Assembly (NCBI GenBank): GCA_031216915.1
Contig: CM062294.1
Coordinates: 395,861,217 to 395,925,216 of the forward strand
Length of the DNA: 64,000 bases
Reading direction: 5' to 3'
Source of the DNA: Pictodentalium vernedei
Taxonomy: Eukaryota; Mollusca; Scaphopoda; Dentaliida; Dentaliidae
Part shown: in pieces, positions 21,016 through 33,103 of the stretch
Numbering within the stretch: position 1 is the first letter of the stretch
How the letters are laid out: each line of letters opens with the position of its first letter
Program-made: the position numbers and the translations under genes
The notes under the pieces: model-generated
The model's input: the letters and a program-made list of their open reading frames with translations, nothing else
Told to the model about the DNA's origin: nothing
Database searches by the model: none

Positions 21016-21495
21016 TTAACCCTTTACCCAACGCAGGCGATATCAAAATTTATTATTTTAAATATCATTTTTCAAATTTTTCAAAAAATTCAACGAACCC
21101 GTATCATGTGACCACTCATTGGAACAAGCCCGACGAGCTCGTTCCAATGAGGGGTCACATGATATGGTTTTGTTAAAATTCTTTGAAAAGTTAAAAAATT
21201 TATAGTAATTTATATATTTTTTATACTTACTAATGACCCAGACTTAGCTGGTGCAAACTCCATTAAATTCAGGGCCAAACACAAATTTTGCCCCCCCAAT
21301 CCCCAAAATTTGCATCAAAAACCGAAAATTAGATGTCCTAGTAGGTCCTCCATACTTTTACTCCACTGTGCATGCGCAGTGTCAAGGAGGTCTCGAAATT
21401 GGCGCCAAAATGTCATTCTTACAACCAGTGCCTGGTAAGTGTTATGTACACAGCGGGGAGGCAAGAGTTCCCAACTCCTGGGAGGGCCATCCCCA

Positions 21496-21583
21496 TCTGG
21501 GTCATTGGTAAGTATAAAAAATATATAAATTACTATAAATTTTTTAACATTTTTATACTGTACCAATGACCCAGACTTAGCTG
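21496..21583. repeat. DIRS internal complementary region
   Basis: The first 53 bases are the reverse complement of 21190-21242 with one mismatch. The rest repeats the outermost right end (ATTTTTATACTGTACCAATG...). In DIRS1-type replication this region is thought to template the ends and circularise the product. Finding both end copies joined head to head confirms the element's two true termini. Confidence 0.9.
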
Positions 21584-22099
21584 AATAGTAAAAAGGCTGG
21601 CTGGAGGGCCTAGGACATAAAGGAAAATCCAGTAGGCTCAATTACATAAGACAGAATTATCCCCTCAAGAAGAAAAGGAGAGATAGGATTTACATGTATC
21701 TTTCTTATTCTTATCAAAGAAGAGAGACACAATACCATTCCGTAATTGAGCACAATAACATCAATGATCTCTATTAATATCCAGTATAACCCTTTATACT
21801 AATTATTTTTAAAGGTAAGCCAATAAATAAAGACAGTCCAGAGAAATGAGACTCTTTGTACTCATTAAAAGTGTCCGAGGATTGTATATTAACGCTTGTT
21901 TGACACGTGACATATACAAATGCTTCACACCAAGCTACACTTTAAAAATATTACATGACATGAGTAAACATTAGCTTTACACTTTAAAACCATCCCAGTA
22001 CTGACTCGGAATTACTGACTCTGGGGGAGAGGGCAGCAGGACAGAGTCACTGCCGGAACAGAAAGCCTTCATAACTATAGTTGCAACTGTTCAATGGAT

Positions 22100-23350
22100 G
22101 ATATTCTGAGCAACTGATAACGGACCTAAACAATAAAGATTTCTAGAAATGGACTCAATATTTCTAAGATAAAAATTCGTGAAAGTGGAAGGCTGAGACC
22201 AATATGCAGCCTTCATTAAATCTGTAATAGCAACATCATTAGTATAAGCCCATGATGTTGATAGAGCTCTTACTTCATGAGCCAAAATCTTAAGCGCAGA
22301 CTGCTGAGATGAAGATAACTTTTCATAAGCAGTATGTATAGTTAACTGAATCCATCTAGCAATAGAATGAACCATAATGTCCTTTCTATTAGGCATCAAA
22401 GACAAAAAGAAACGCTTACATCCCTTTAATGAACTCAGACCTGCGTTTATAAATATGTATTGCTCTAACAGGACAGAGTGAAGGCCTACGCCCATCGGAA
22501 GACAGAAGGGCCCTAACAACAATAGGTTCAGGATACTTATTAGGAGCCCGATTCTTAGCCAAAAATCCAACATTAGTAGTAAAGGTAATAGTATTACCAA
22601 CACTACGATAGTGAGAATCATCCACAGATAAAGCATGAAGCTCACTAACACTTCTAGCAGAAGAGAAGGCTAAGAGAAAAGATGTCTTATATGTTAAGAA
22701 TTTGAAGTCCACTGTGTCAAGAGGCTCAAAAGGTGCTTCCTTTAGCTTAAGAAGAACCCATGCTAAATTCCACTTCTGAATTAATCTAAGGGTTCTAGGT
22801 CTATTTATCGAAAAGTTTCTTACTAATTTAGATAAAGAGACATTAGATGCAATCATTAATGTATCATGATGTGCATAGGTATCGGATAACATAGACCTAT
22901 TATAACCCTTGACAGTAACAGGCTGCAGTTTGATCTCATCAAACAAACAGACCATAAAATTTGCAACGTCAGGAATGGAGGGATCATATATATCCACAGA
23001 GTGATCCCAAATCCACTGACGAAAGACCTTCCATTTCGCAGCATAATTTAGTGAAGAGGAGGTCTTCCTGCAGTTAGAAATCGTGACCACTGCTCGTCCT
23101 GTAAAACGTTTACTGTGCAAGAAGGACCGCACAACTGAAATACGTGAAGGTCGAGACCTTGCAGATTGTGGTGAAGAGTGCGCGATTTCCCCTGCAACAG
23201 ACGATCCTCCCGTGAAGGAAGCTTCCGCGGCATGTCCCACAACAGACACCTGAGTAGATTTATCCACGGTCTCTGTGGAGACAGAGATGCTACCAACAGA
23301 ATCTTGCACTGGGATTGCTTTTTCTTGAGCAATATCTGCTGAATCAACGG
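22100..23350 (-). mobile_element. DIRS part: tyrosine recombinase region
   Basis: Fossil coding region for the tyrosine recombinase that integrates the circular DNA product. Visible family marks are an Arg in SSARSVSELHAL, the His-x-x-Arg pair in HEVRALS, a following Trp, and a Tyr in NFYLRN. These correspond to the R-H-R-Y catalytic set. It lies downstream of RT/RNase H, as in DIRS elements. Limits are approximate. Confidence 0.85.
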
Positions 23351-23449
23351 CGCTGGAGATTACGCATATCCTATTATCCCGTCCTACGAGATTGATAGAG
23401 CGTCTACTGCAAACGCTCGAGGATCCGGACATTGGGACACTTACGTCTG

Positions 23450-24930
23450 CAACTAATTGTTGAGATGCATCGCAAACAAATCTATCATTGGCTGCTCCCA
23501 TTGGTAGCAAATCTGATTGAAAACCTGTTTGTTGAGAGTCCACTCTGACAGCAACAGGCGACCCCTCCGTGAAAGGGAGTCTGCTAACACATTCAGATGA
23601 CCCGAAATATGACGGACCGATAGGAGAACTTGATGTTCTATAACAAACAGAAGGATTCTTTCCGTTAGCTTGAACAACGGAATGGAATGAGTGCCTCCCT
23701 GATTCCAAATATACGCTACCACCGTCGTATTGTTGGATAGAATTTGGACGTATGCATTCTGAATAACGTCCATCCAATGACGCAACGCAAGCTAAATTGA
23801 CATCATTTCTTTGATATTTATGTGCTTGCTTAAAAACTGTGGATCCCAAAGACCCTGGCACCTCGAATCCGAAGGGCATAGTGTCGCACCCCAACCTGTT
23901 TGACTGGCATCCGTCATAATAGTAAAACTCAGATCCGGCAACTGCAGTGGAACTCCCTGAGTTAACCACTGAATGTCTGCCCAAGTCTTAATCTCTTGTT
24001 TCACTTGGCTTGACAAGAGGATGTCCGTATCGAGCGAATGAGTCTTCGCCTTCCAATTCTGAGTCAGAAAGATTTGGAGAGGACGAGTGCGTAGCCACCC
24101 CATTGGAACGAGATCCGCGGCCGCTCCGCACAGACCTATCAGTCTCATGAATTCTCTCACTTTAACCTTTTCTGAGTTTAGACAAAAGCGAGCGTAACAA
24201 CTAACTTCGCTCTGGTTAACGGCAGACGAACGAGATTGTTAAGCGTCTCGAAGCTCATCCCCAGGTGGGTGAATGACTTGGACGGCACCAGATCCGATTT
24301 CTGCTTGTTTACTATGAAACCAAGACGTTGGAGCAACAGAAGCAGATTCTGTACATCTTTTGGAAGCATTAACTTGTTGCCGTACCTTTGAGGAATATCA
24401 TCCAGGTAGGCCGACGTTACCACAGACGAATGAGCTCGGAAGTAAGTCATTACCGAGTTCATTATTCAAGTGAAAGCCCAGGGTGCTAGCCTCAGACCGA
24501 AGCACATGGCACAGAACTGATATACCACACCTAGGACAGCGAAACGAAGATACTTTCTGAACGCCGGATGTACCATGACGTGAAAGTACGCATCCTTGAG
24601 ATCTATGCACGCACCATAGTCGTTCACTCGAATGCTCACTCTGACCGATCGAATGGTCTCCATATAAAATTTTGGAGCCACAATCAGCTTGTTTATCCAG
24701 CTTAAATCTATTACTGGATGGAACGAGCCGTCTGGTTTCGGAACCAGAAAAAGATGGCTGTAGAAACCTGGAGATTCCTGGTTTTCTATGACCTCTATCG
24801 CATTCTTCAGTAAGAGAGACTGGACTTCTGAAAAAAGCGCGTCTCTTTTTTGTAGATTTGACGGAAGTTGTGTCCACCTTGGACTTCGAGTTAACAGAGG
24901 TTTTCCTTTGAAGGACAGTTTCAGTCCTTC
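23450..24930 (-). mobile_element. DIRS part: reverse transcriptase / RNase H region
   Basis: RT marks: FLVPKPDGSFHPVIDLSWIN, IDLKDAYFHVMVHP and the active-site YLDD. RNase H marks: MTDASQTGWGATL and SGHLNVLADSLSR. The sequence type is that of DIRS/Ty3-like RT. It copies element RNA into DNA. It is a fossil region of the element at 21190-28006. Confidence 0.88.
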
Positions 24931-24949
24931 CGCTATAACTCTTTGAACC

Positions 24950-27058
24950 CAAGGGTCCTCCGTAATTAATTTCCAATTTTCTAAGAAACTCGACAACCTT
25001 CCGCCCACTGAAACATGACAGAGGTTTACACCATCACCTCCTGGACCTGCAAGGCTAGTGGAAGGAGAAACCACACGTCTTCCACAGCCTGCACCTCGCG
25101 CCGTCGACCTAGGGGCGTCTGACCTGTTATTACGGCCAGCGTTACAGCCCCTACTAGAGTTGCTGCCTGGACAGTCTCTAGAACAAGGCCTAGAGGACGC
25201 GTTCGAACCTCTATAAGAACTTCCCCTGGACGTACCTGTCCCAGAAGTTCCTGGCCTACTTTTCTCCGCTGATTCTGACTTTTTAGAAGCGGACTTAAAT
25301 AGCAGAAAGTCTGAAGCTTTCTTAGTTAACTGATCATAAATAGCAGAAAGCTTGCCGTCAAAGAGAAGTTCTCCGGAGACCGGAGCGACTCTAAGAGAGT
25401 TTTTCACCTTACTTTCCACTCTCGTGGACGTAGCTAGAGCTCCGTCATGTCTAACCAACTCCAGATTAGCCAATGAAAGGGTGGAGTTATACGTGGAAAA
25501 GGCAATAGCCCTTGACAGAACTCTCAAGGAAGTTTGTACGTCCTGAAATTCTTGTTCTACAAGGCATAATGACAACGCTCTGGTAAGGTGATCTGCGTAC
25601 GAAAGTGCGTCTAAACTTGCTCTATTAGACAAAATTGTCGTTTCCAATGTAGAGCTTTGAATAGACATAGACGACGGCATGGATAATTCAAGGTCTTCAG
25701 CCTGGTCGTCTAGATGGAGAGGAACTCTCTGAACGCCCTGTCCTGCCGTTTCAAACCTACTTCTTGAATTAATGAAAGGCAGATTAAGAGCATTAGCCGT
25801 AAGGAAGTCTGACTTGCCCGTTTTGGAAGCAAGTTTACTGATAGCGTCGTTCAAAAGCTTGAATGTCCGTGAGACATTCCTGGACTGAGGCAGAAACTCA
25901 GGGACAGAGTCCCCAAACCGATTGAAAAAATTGGTGGCCAGTGGCACTATAAGCCTCCTATCCGGCTGTGCAGCATCCTGGTCCGCTGAAACAACTTCCA
26001 GAAGGAAATGCCGGATTAACTCAACGGCGATTTTATGTTGTTCAGAAAGGGAGAATTCCAACTCGTCAGTATCCCTTTCACCATCCTGACGGACCTCATG
26101 AACGTGTCGGTCGTCCGCTCCAGATCCAGCTGCGGAACGAACCGACCCAGCAGCATCAGATAATTCTTGCTCCGACAGAGCTTCTGCCGGCTGCTGCTAT
26201 GATCAGTGCTATCTGCGATAGCACGTCCATTAACAAGACCTGCGGAGCTGCGGTCTTACGGGATTTTGCTGCTGGAAGCTCCGTGGACGCTGTCTCATGC
26301 ATACTCCTTTTATGCGAACGTCCGGAAAAAGAAGGCCTTGTATCCTTGGCTACCGGATGGCATGACCTGGCTGTCGAGGAATCTCTGGACAGCGATGCTG
26401 GCTGGATATCAGCGGTCACGTAGCCAAGGTGCGGTCGAGTGCACTGATGTAAGGCCGAAGAAGCCAACGAAACAGTCTCGCTGGACTGTCTATACACCGG
26501 AGCGTACGTAAGCTCCGACTGAGGAACGTTATGTACCACAACATCCGGACCGTGACGTTGTACGAGAGAGGGACCTCTCTTTAAAGTGCTCGCAACACCC
26601 GAAATTCCTTCCTGGACCGCAACGGACAAACCCGGGTGCTGACCCATTCGGTGAATAGAAGTGACACCAGGCGAGCTAGCAGACGTAGATGCCAACGCCA
26701 TCGACCCTACTTGGGGCCTCTTAGGCAATTGCCGTATATCCATGAGCACTTTAGCCGCTAGCTCTTCTCTAGACTGTGACGATGGACGCGCACTTGTAGA
26801 CGACATCATAGAAACATCACCTTGTTCTTGTTCCTCTGAAAAAGAGAGTGAAAAACTAGAGTGACCCTGCGGCGAGAGGACCGGCATGGTCCCCTCCCCG
26901 CTAACAACAAACCGTGACACACGTGTCCCACGTTTGTCATCCCAATTGATACACACTGAACAAGGATTAGTGCGAGTACATTGACTACAATTAATACAGA
27001 AATCATGAGAATCAGAGGAAGATTTCCTTCCATTACAATTTGAGCAATAATCTTTCAT
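24950..27058 (-). mobile_element. DIRS part: gag-like region
   Basis: The 5'-most coding part on the minus strand. Its start is rich in paired cysteines (CSNC, CINCSQC, CSVC), which suggests a zinc-binding knuckle. The middle is Ser/Gln/Glu-rich and low in complexity, then a Ser/Arg/Gly-rich stretch (GTSGTGTSRGSS) precedes RT. It is assigned as gag-like by position; no conserved capsid motif can be named. Confidence 0.65.
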
Positions 27059-28079
27059 AGTGAAAAAAAAACCGTCATAGTACTCACAATAAACCTTGAA
27101 AACAAAGATACATAATATAATAATCCATTATAATAATACGAAAAAATAATTCAAAAAGAAAAAATTTTGAACAAATTTTTTCAGAAGAGCCCAAGTTCCC
27201 AAAGGGAACCCTGAGCCCAAATGGATCATCTGTAAAAAGCCTAAGTGTGGACAAAAATTTTAAATCATTTTGAAAAATTAATGTAACACTTACGGACAAT
27301 ATTAATGTATCTTACTATGAATTAAACTAGGTAGAAGACAAGAAATCACTATCAGAAGTAACTGTTGTCAACATAAAAAAGGGTAAACAAACCAGAAACA
27401 TGACTCCAGGCACTGGTAACCATGGCCCTAAATCAGTGACTAATTTAAACACTATCTGATGCTAAACAGAGCCTTCCCCAAAAGAAACTGCAGAGCATCA
27501 GATGGTAGATGCAGACCAAAACGCTTAAACACCCAAAGGTGATGACGTAAACATGGGGAAAAAACAGAAAATAATTCTGTTTCCAAGCCAAAACTCCCAA
27601 GAAATTTTAGTAATAAACATTATAAAAAATAAGCCAAAAGCATGGGAGAATAGCTAGAGGGGAATGAAGGAAAGGGAGAGAGGAAACACTGATCAAATAA
27701 TGGAACATTCATAGCAAGAATGACAACAACAGGGCCATGCCTCGAAAATAGGCAACATGAAATAATTTTGTAAAATAATTATAAGTTACAGCCCTGAACA
27801 TCTGAAACCACTGTTTTTCCTCTCCTCATCCTATATCCTCTTCATATCCACCATGGAGTATGGAGGACCTACTAGGACATCTAATTTTTGGTTTTTGATG
27901 CAAATTTTGGGGATTGGGGGGGGGGGGGGGGCAAAATTTGTGTTTGGCCCTGAATTTAATGGAGATTGCACCAGCTAAGTCTGGGTCATTGGTACAGTAT
28001 AAAAATATAATATTTTTTCAACTACTGAATTTGCATATTATGCGGGCGGATACGGGCAACTCGTTGGGTAAGGGGTTAA

Positions 28080-29457
28080 TTCATTGTTGCTAAATTAACC
28101 CAAAACAACCGACAATCAGTTCGTTGGCTCAGACGCTTCACACCATGACATCATGAATACGCTTTACTTGCACCTGTTGTTGTAATTGACGTCATGTGAA
28201 CGACGCACAAGAATACAATGTTGCTGCTGCTGATATGGGACTGATTAGACACTAGTTGATAATTAGGAAATAAGACATAGGTTGTTACATCGAAATTAAC
28301 GACGTTTCATGTGATATATAAATGACTAAAAGCATAAACAACACAAGAGATTAGGATCAGGGATGCTGGGATTGAGTTGTGATGGATAATAAAGAATTTG
28401 TGCTAGCATCTGAAACTACTGAAATTAGGAAACAATCTAGAAATTAGAAAATAATCTAGGTGGCAAAGGGCAAATTTAGTAAAAATCAGATGATATTACA
28501 ATAAGAGTAAAACCCTCGTCGTCTGATTGGATGAGCCATCCTGGCACAGTTTCTTTTATGTTTATGGCTCCAGTAGCAAATGTTACTGTCCGATTACACC
28601 AATCAAAATATTTGAAATGACATCGCCCTTTTCGTAATAACTTCATCAATGGAGTGAGTAGCAAGACACTTCATTTTTCTGTATTTTTCACATGTACAGT
28701 AGATGGTGTTCCAGATGAAGTGTTGTTTAAATTACAAACCGATTTACGATTTGAACTGAGATGGAATAAGTTTATCTGGTTTTTTGATTATTTATCCTGT
28801 GCCATCATGGGGGACGCAGGAGGTTTATTTATAAAACATGTGACTGTTAAAAGTTGCCTTGAACAAGAAGAAAAGCTGGTTTTTGAACTCCTTCTGAGAT
28901 TATCGAGAACTCAAAAACTAAATTTGGTAAAATTGAATAATATTTGTTCAAGTTATCATTCTGAAACCACAACATGGATGGATAGACAGAAAGATATCCA
29001 CCAATCTTCATCAAAACATCAGTCTAATTGTAGACACAACTCAACCCAAAATAAACTTTTCAAAATACCCACATACCTGAGTTTGAATTCATACAGTAGT
29101 ATACATAATGCATATAAAAAGTGTACAATAAGCTTTATAAATATTTTTAGTAAATTGTTAGCTGGAGGAATCACCATATTTGACTACCTTTGTACCATTT
29201 CCTGAATACGTGTGGTGGTTTTATGCAATAGTATAAATAATGTAAAAAAAATGCACAATTAGCTTTATAAATATTTTTTTGTAACTTGTATCACCATAGT
29301 GACTGCCTTTGTATCATCTCCTGAATACATGTGGTGGTTTTAACTCCCTGCCTAATGTTGGAGGATTTTCCAGCACAACACAAAAATACCTATGACTTTA
29401 GTCAAACAGAAAAATACATTTCTTTCTTGGACGCTTAATTTTTAAAATCTAGACTGG

Positions 29458-29459
<2 letters not shown>
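28080..29459. other. Repeat-derived stretch without a gene
   Basis: 28520-28640 shares ATGTTTATGGCTCCAGTAGCA with 20350. 28930-29000 holds AATATTTGTTCAAGTTATCA and GGATGGATAGACAGAAAG, as in the array at 44080-44860. 29105-29215 and 29230-29340 are a diverged direct repeat (AGCTTTATAAATATTTTT ... TGACTGCCTTTGTA). A 183-codon plus frame (28654-29205) crosses these repeats; it has no domain or codon signature I can recognise. Confidence 0.5.
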
Positions 29460-29461
<2 letters not shown>

Positions 29462-29503
<42 letters not shown>

Positions 29504-29692
29504 TTGTCTTACCAACTTGACGAGGTAACTAGACAAAAGAGTTTCCGTGTTTCGCCTTACCGAGGTACAAAAGACAAAAGAAACCCTTTACCTCGGTTGT
29601 TTTCCCAGAACTGTATCGGCAAAACGAGGTTGAAACCGTTAGTCCACACAAAGGACAAACAATGGGGTACCTCGGTATGTAGGGTAGACAAG

Positions 29693-29757
<65 letters not shown>

Positions 29758-29946
29758 TTGTCTTACCAACTTGACGAGGTAACTAGACAAAAGAGTTTGC
29801 GTGTTTCGCCTTACCGAGGTACAAAAGACAAAAGAAACCCTTTACCTCGGTTGTTTTCCCAGAACTGTACCGGCAAAACGAGGTAGAAACCGTTAGTCCA
29901 CACAAAGGACAAACAATGGGGTACCTCGGTATGTAGGGTAGACAAG

Positions 29947-30009
<63 letters not shown>
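29462..30009. repeat. Tandem duplication bounded by (TG)n tracts
   Basis: Three (TG)n runs (29461-29500, 29696-29754, 29949-30009) alternate with two nearly identical ~193-bp blocks (GGGTTTGTCTTACCAACTTG to GGTAGACAAGACTG). The blocks differ at about three sites. The unit including TG is ~252 bp. ORFs of Val-Cys repeats here are not genes. Confidence 0.92.
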
Positions 30010-30010
<1 letters not shown>

Positions 30011-30075
30011 GGGGGGGGGGGAGAACCTCAAGTCTTTCTGATGTTCAAAGTCACAACCTTTTGAACATAACTGGG

Positions 30076-30428
30076 AGCATGGTGGCTCAGGGTAGACTGT
30101 TGGACTTCTATGCGAGAGGCTCAGAGTTCGATCCCTGGCTGGGACGACCTACGTTGTGTCCTTCCGCAAGGCACTTTATCCCAGTTGCCTTCATGGGGGC
30201 ACGATGACGCTGTGTACTGAGGCATACTGCATGCCGATGGTCTTCACCACTGTAACCCTGCTTTGGTGGAGCTTGAACAGAGTTAGAATGTTGAGGAACT
30301 GACAGTTGCTCGGTGGTTCTCTCTGGGTACTCCGGCTTCCTCCATCCATAAAACTGTCATGGTCACGATTAGCCATTGTGAATAAGTATGTGATCTTAAA
30401 CACCAATAAAATAAAATAAATAAATAAA
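30076..30428 (+). mobile_element. tRNA-headed S1 SINE, full length
   Basis: Best copy of the family: 353 bp, flanked by the 16-bp target duplication TTTGAACATAACTGGG (30060-30075 and 30429-30444). The head has an A box (GTGGCTCAGGGTAG) and B box (GAGTTCGATCCC), the internal RNA polymerase III promoter of tRNA genes. The body has CAAGGCACTTTATCCCAGTTGCC, GGCATACTGCATGCCGATGG and GGTTCTCTCTGGGTACTCCG. The tail is GTGATCTTAAACACCAATAAA plus A-rich repeats. It carries no protein and depends on a LINE for copying. Confidence 0.93.
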
Positions 30429-30444
30429 TTTGAACATAACTGGG

Positions 30445-30773
30445 TTCTTGCACCAAAGTGAAGAGTGAATTCAAGACCCTTCTCAGGAATAATTTAAGGG
30501 TATCTGCAGAGGCCATTTTTGGGACTCTTTCCCAAAGACATTTGGGCATGATTTCTCCCAATTCTTAACCTTGACTTTCTAAACTAATCTCACCTGAATA
30601 AAAATTTAATGCACAACTGCTGCTCTCAACTGGGTAGTCATAAGGCCTCAGAAAACCAACCTTATGAGCACCAAGCTCAGAACACCAATTATGCATTAAA
30701 TTTTAATTGCATGTCTAACAAGGACTCTAAATCCAAAGGCAAATGACAAGATCTTTAGTAGTATGACAATAAT
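30445..30773. repeat. Dispersed repeat, related to 32690-33000
   Basis: Shares ACTCTTTCCCAAA..ATTTGGGCATG-TTTCTC-CAATTC and AAAGGCAAATGACAAGATCTTT with 32700-32950 in the same order. Class unknown. Confidence 0.5.
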
Positions 30774-30777
30774 TTAA

Positions 30778-31018
30778 CCTTTTACCCAACGAATCGACCG
30801 CATCCGACCACGTAATATGCAAATTCAGCAATTGAAAAAATATTATTTTTCAAAAAATTTCAACAAAACCATATCATGTGACCTCTCGGTGTACCGAGCT
30901 TGTCGAGATCGATCCAATGAGGGGTCACATAATATGGTTTTGTTGAAATGTTTTGAAAAATCTCAAAAAATGATATTTAAAATAATAAATTTTGATATCG
31001 TCTGCGTTAGGTAAAGGG
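30778..31018. mobile_element. TTAA-flanked palindromic MITE, copy 4
   Basis: Flanked by TTAA (30774-30777 and 31019-31022). Starts CCTTTTACCCAACG and ends GCGTTAGGTAAAGGG. The centre (CGGTGTACCGAGCTTGTCGAG) has lost part of its symmetry. Confidence 0.8.
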
Positions 31019-31021
31019 TTA

Positions 31022-31482
31022 ACAGAGGCTACAGAGACTGTGTGAACATGATTGAATGTGACTGTTTGGGTACAGAAGTTACTTGTGGTATACATGCAGT
31101 TGCTTGGGTGTCGGTCTTAGTGTTCTCTGTTCAATTCAATTGTAAAATTTCTTAGTCTTTGTACTTTTTCCCCCTGCAAAACAAATTTCCTACTCGAACC
31201 ACCATAACACAAATTTTCACAATGGCATGGGCCCCAGACCCTTTCCCAAAGAAGGCAGAATAATCCCTGCCTTTCTGGCATGTTTTCAAAGATCAGGTAA
31301 TATATGTAAGTTATTATACAAGGTCTGTTTCGATTCAAATATCAACCTTGTCTATAGGCATATATCAGCAAGTCGAGCCAGAAACAAGGTTGAGACTTCA
31401 GTACATCATCTTGGAAACCCACTTGGTCATAATAATCACTTTATCTTACAATATTCACCATTTTTTTTTTACTTGTTCACAC
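31022..31482. other. Unassigned stretch
   Basis: Short frames only. No gene, hairpin or array is supported. Confidence 0.35.
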
Positions 31483-31490
31483 ATATTTTG

Positions 31491-32058
31491 TAGAGGTGTA
31501 GGTTTTTAAATTTCTTGTTCGGTTTCGGTTTTGGTTTTTCAGGTGGAGTAAAACCTCGGTTCGGTTTGGTTTTCGGTTTGTTCATGAGGCCAAGTCAAAT
31601 TCAATAAAACTCATTCTTATGTCCAGAGTCATAACTGAATGGTAGTGAAATTGAGTGAAACTCAATGAATGCCCGAAATAAGCTATAATACATGAAGAAT
31701 CAGGAAGGCCAATATAATAATTACCTAAATATATACAGAACTTTTATTGTGCTTGGCCATTTTTCGAGGTCTGACACCTACACGCAACTTGACGAAAGCT
31801 GCAAACACAACTAAACTGAAATGTTGGCAATTCACAGAATGTAGCCTTTCCAGAGTAGTGAGAGTGCCCAGACACTGCCATTGGCAGCGTCTGGGTACCC
31901 TCCCTACTCTGGGATGGCTACATTCTGTGAATTTCTGCAGCACGAGAGTATTTAATAAAAAACGAAAAACCTTAGATTACAGGATGTTGACGGTTTCCGT
32001 TTCCGTTTTTTTAAAAAACTAAAAACCTCGGTTCGGTTTAGGTAAACCTACAGCTCTA
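31491..32058. mobile_element. hAT MITE with 8-bp target duplication
   Basis: Exact flanking repeats ATATTTTG (31483-31490 and 32059-32066). Ends TAGAGGTGTAGGTTT and (reverse complement) TAGAGCTGTAGGTTT are inverted. Subterminal CGGTTCGGTTTGGTTTTCGG repeats are typical of hAT MITEs. An internal palindrome lies at 31829-31933. No transposase; 568 bp. Confidence 0.88.
31829..31933. repeat. Palindrome inside the hAT MITE
   Basis: Arms AATTCACAGAATGTAGCC... and its complement pair at the ends, with CAGAGTAGTGAGAGTGCCCAGAC pairing imperfectly inside. It would form a ~45-bp imperfect stem. It may be an older hairpin carried by the MITE. Confidence 0.7.
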
Positions 32059-32066
32059 ATATTTTG

Positions 32067-33000
32067 AGAATCATTTAGCATCTATGAATTGATGTTTTTT
32101 TAGGAATGAAGATCATGATGCCATGATATTACTTTAGTGAGCTGTGCATGATGTAATTCTCATTCATTGTTCCAGTTGCCCTACAAGATCCCAATTTTAT
32201 AGTAGTGTTTCAGGAAGAGAGGTGGGATATTGGAATTTTGAGTTCAGTATCGGTTTCGGTATTTTTGAAGGGGTATACATCAGTACTGGTTCGATATTCG
32301 GTATCCAACTTGATTGAGATTTGATGATAGTGCCAAAGGGGAATTCACATCAGGAAAATACAGAATATTTTTGTATCATCCTACCGCAGTGACACAAATG
32401 CCACTGCCAATGACCTCAACAATGGCATTCTTTTACAAATACAGTAATTTTGTGACTTATTCTAAATATACCTTAAGCATTATAGCCCTATTTCAGGTGC
32501 ATGCAATCTCCGAGCATGTGCCCTGACCATACCATCTTCAAGAGGTCCTGCTGAAAATAGACAAAGCACCCAAGCAGTGACTTCTAGACAAGTCTTGGCT
32601 GCCGGATACAATAAGAAAAATAAATCAACAATTAAATGTTGCAAGGATAAGGGCATTACCAGCAAACACAGGTGGTGGGCCAGGAATTCTTTTGGGTGTC
32701 CACAGGAGCCGAATATGGAACACTTTCCAAATGGCGTTAGGGCATGTTTTTTCTCAATTCCTAACCCAAAATTTTTCACAATACCCAACCCAAAATTTCC
32801 TAATCACAGTCTGTATTCAAACAAAAATTTAAGTCACAATTGGTGAAGAGGGTGGTCATAAGCACTCAGAAAGCCAATAATTGCCAACCTTATAAAGAGA
32901 TGAAAGCATCTGACTTCAAGGGCAAATGGCAAGTTCTTCTTTGACAGTATCAAAACATTTTAATAGAGACTGATGTGAATATGATTTTATGTGATCATTT
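32067..33000. other. Repeat remnants
   Basis: 32205-32315 holds CAGTATCGGTTTCGGTATTTTTG and GTTCGATATTCGGTATCCAACTTG, which look like decayed hAT subterminal repeats. 32690-33000 matches 30490-30775. Nothing coding. Confidence 0.45.

Positions 33001-33004
<4 letters not shown>

Positions 33005-33053
<49 letters not shown>
33005..33053. repeat. (TA)n microsatellite
   Basis: Uninterrupted TA dinucleotides, followed by GCATGCATG. Confidence 0.95.
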
Positions 33054-33056
<3 letters not shown>

Positions 33057-33103
33057 TGCATGTTGTCTTGAAAACCAGCTACCCAACTATACATAAGTTT
33101 TAA

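Larger units (their letters stand above)
21190..28006 (-). mobile_element. DIRS retrotransposon, well preserved
   Basis: A 6.8-kb minus-strand element of the DIRS order (reverse transcriptase plus tyrosine recombinase, no integrase, no LTRs). It has inverted terminal repeats at about 21231-21355 and 27858-27996. An internal complementary region at 21496-21583 holds the reverse complement of the left end followed by a copy of the right end, the hallmark of DIRS1-like elements. No target duplication is seen, as expected for recombinase-mediated insertion. The parts follow the usual order: gag-like, RT/RNase H, recombinase. The terminal repeats differ at only about two positions outside a homopolymer, so it is a recent insertion, yet it appears broken by a few lesions. 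DIRS families normally use overlapping frames, so the exact count is uncertain. Confidence 0.92.
21020..28075. mobile_element. TTAA-flanked palindromic MITE, split by a DIRS element
   Basis: The left part is 21020-21189 and the right part 28007-28075. Flanking TTAA lies at 21016-21019 and 28076-28079. The left part starts CCCTTTACCCAACGCAGGCG and passes through the central GAGCTCGTTCCAATGAGGGGTC. The right part is TATTTTTTCAACTACTGAATTTGCATATTATGCGG to CGTTGGGTAAGGGG. The two pieces fit together against the intact copy at 2941-3172, so the 6.8-kb DIRS element landed inside an existing MITE. Confidence 0.85.

Noticed and set aside
28654-29205. 183-codon plus-strand open frame as a possible gene
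   Set aside because: It crosses dispersed and tandem repeat text (shared with 20350 and 44080), has no recognisable domain, and reads as AT-rich low-information sequence.
30076-30145. tRNA gene
   Set aside because: A and B boxes are present but the sequence does not fold as a complete cloverleaf and continues into a SINE body with a target duplication.
29462-30207. Frames rich in Val-Cys and Thr-His repeats
   Set aside because: They are translations of (TG)n/(CA)n microsatellites.
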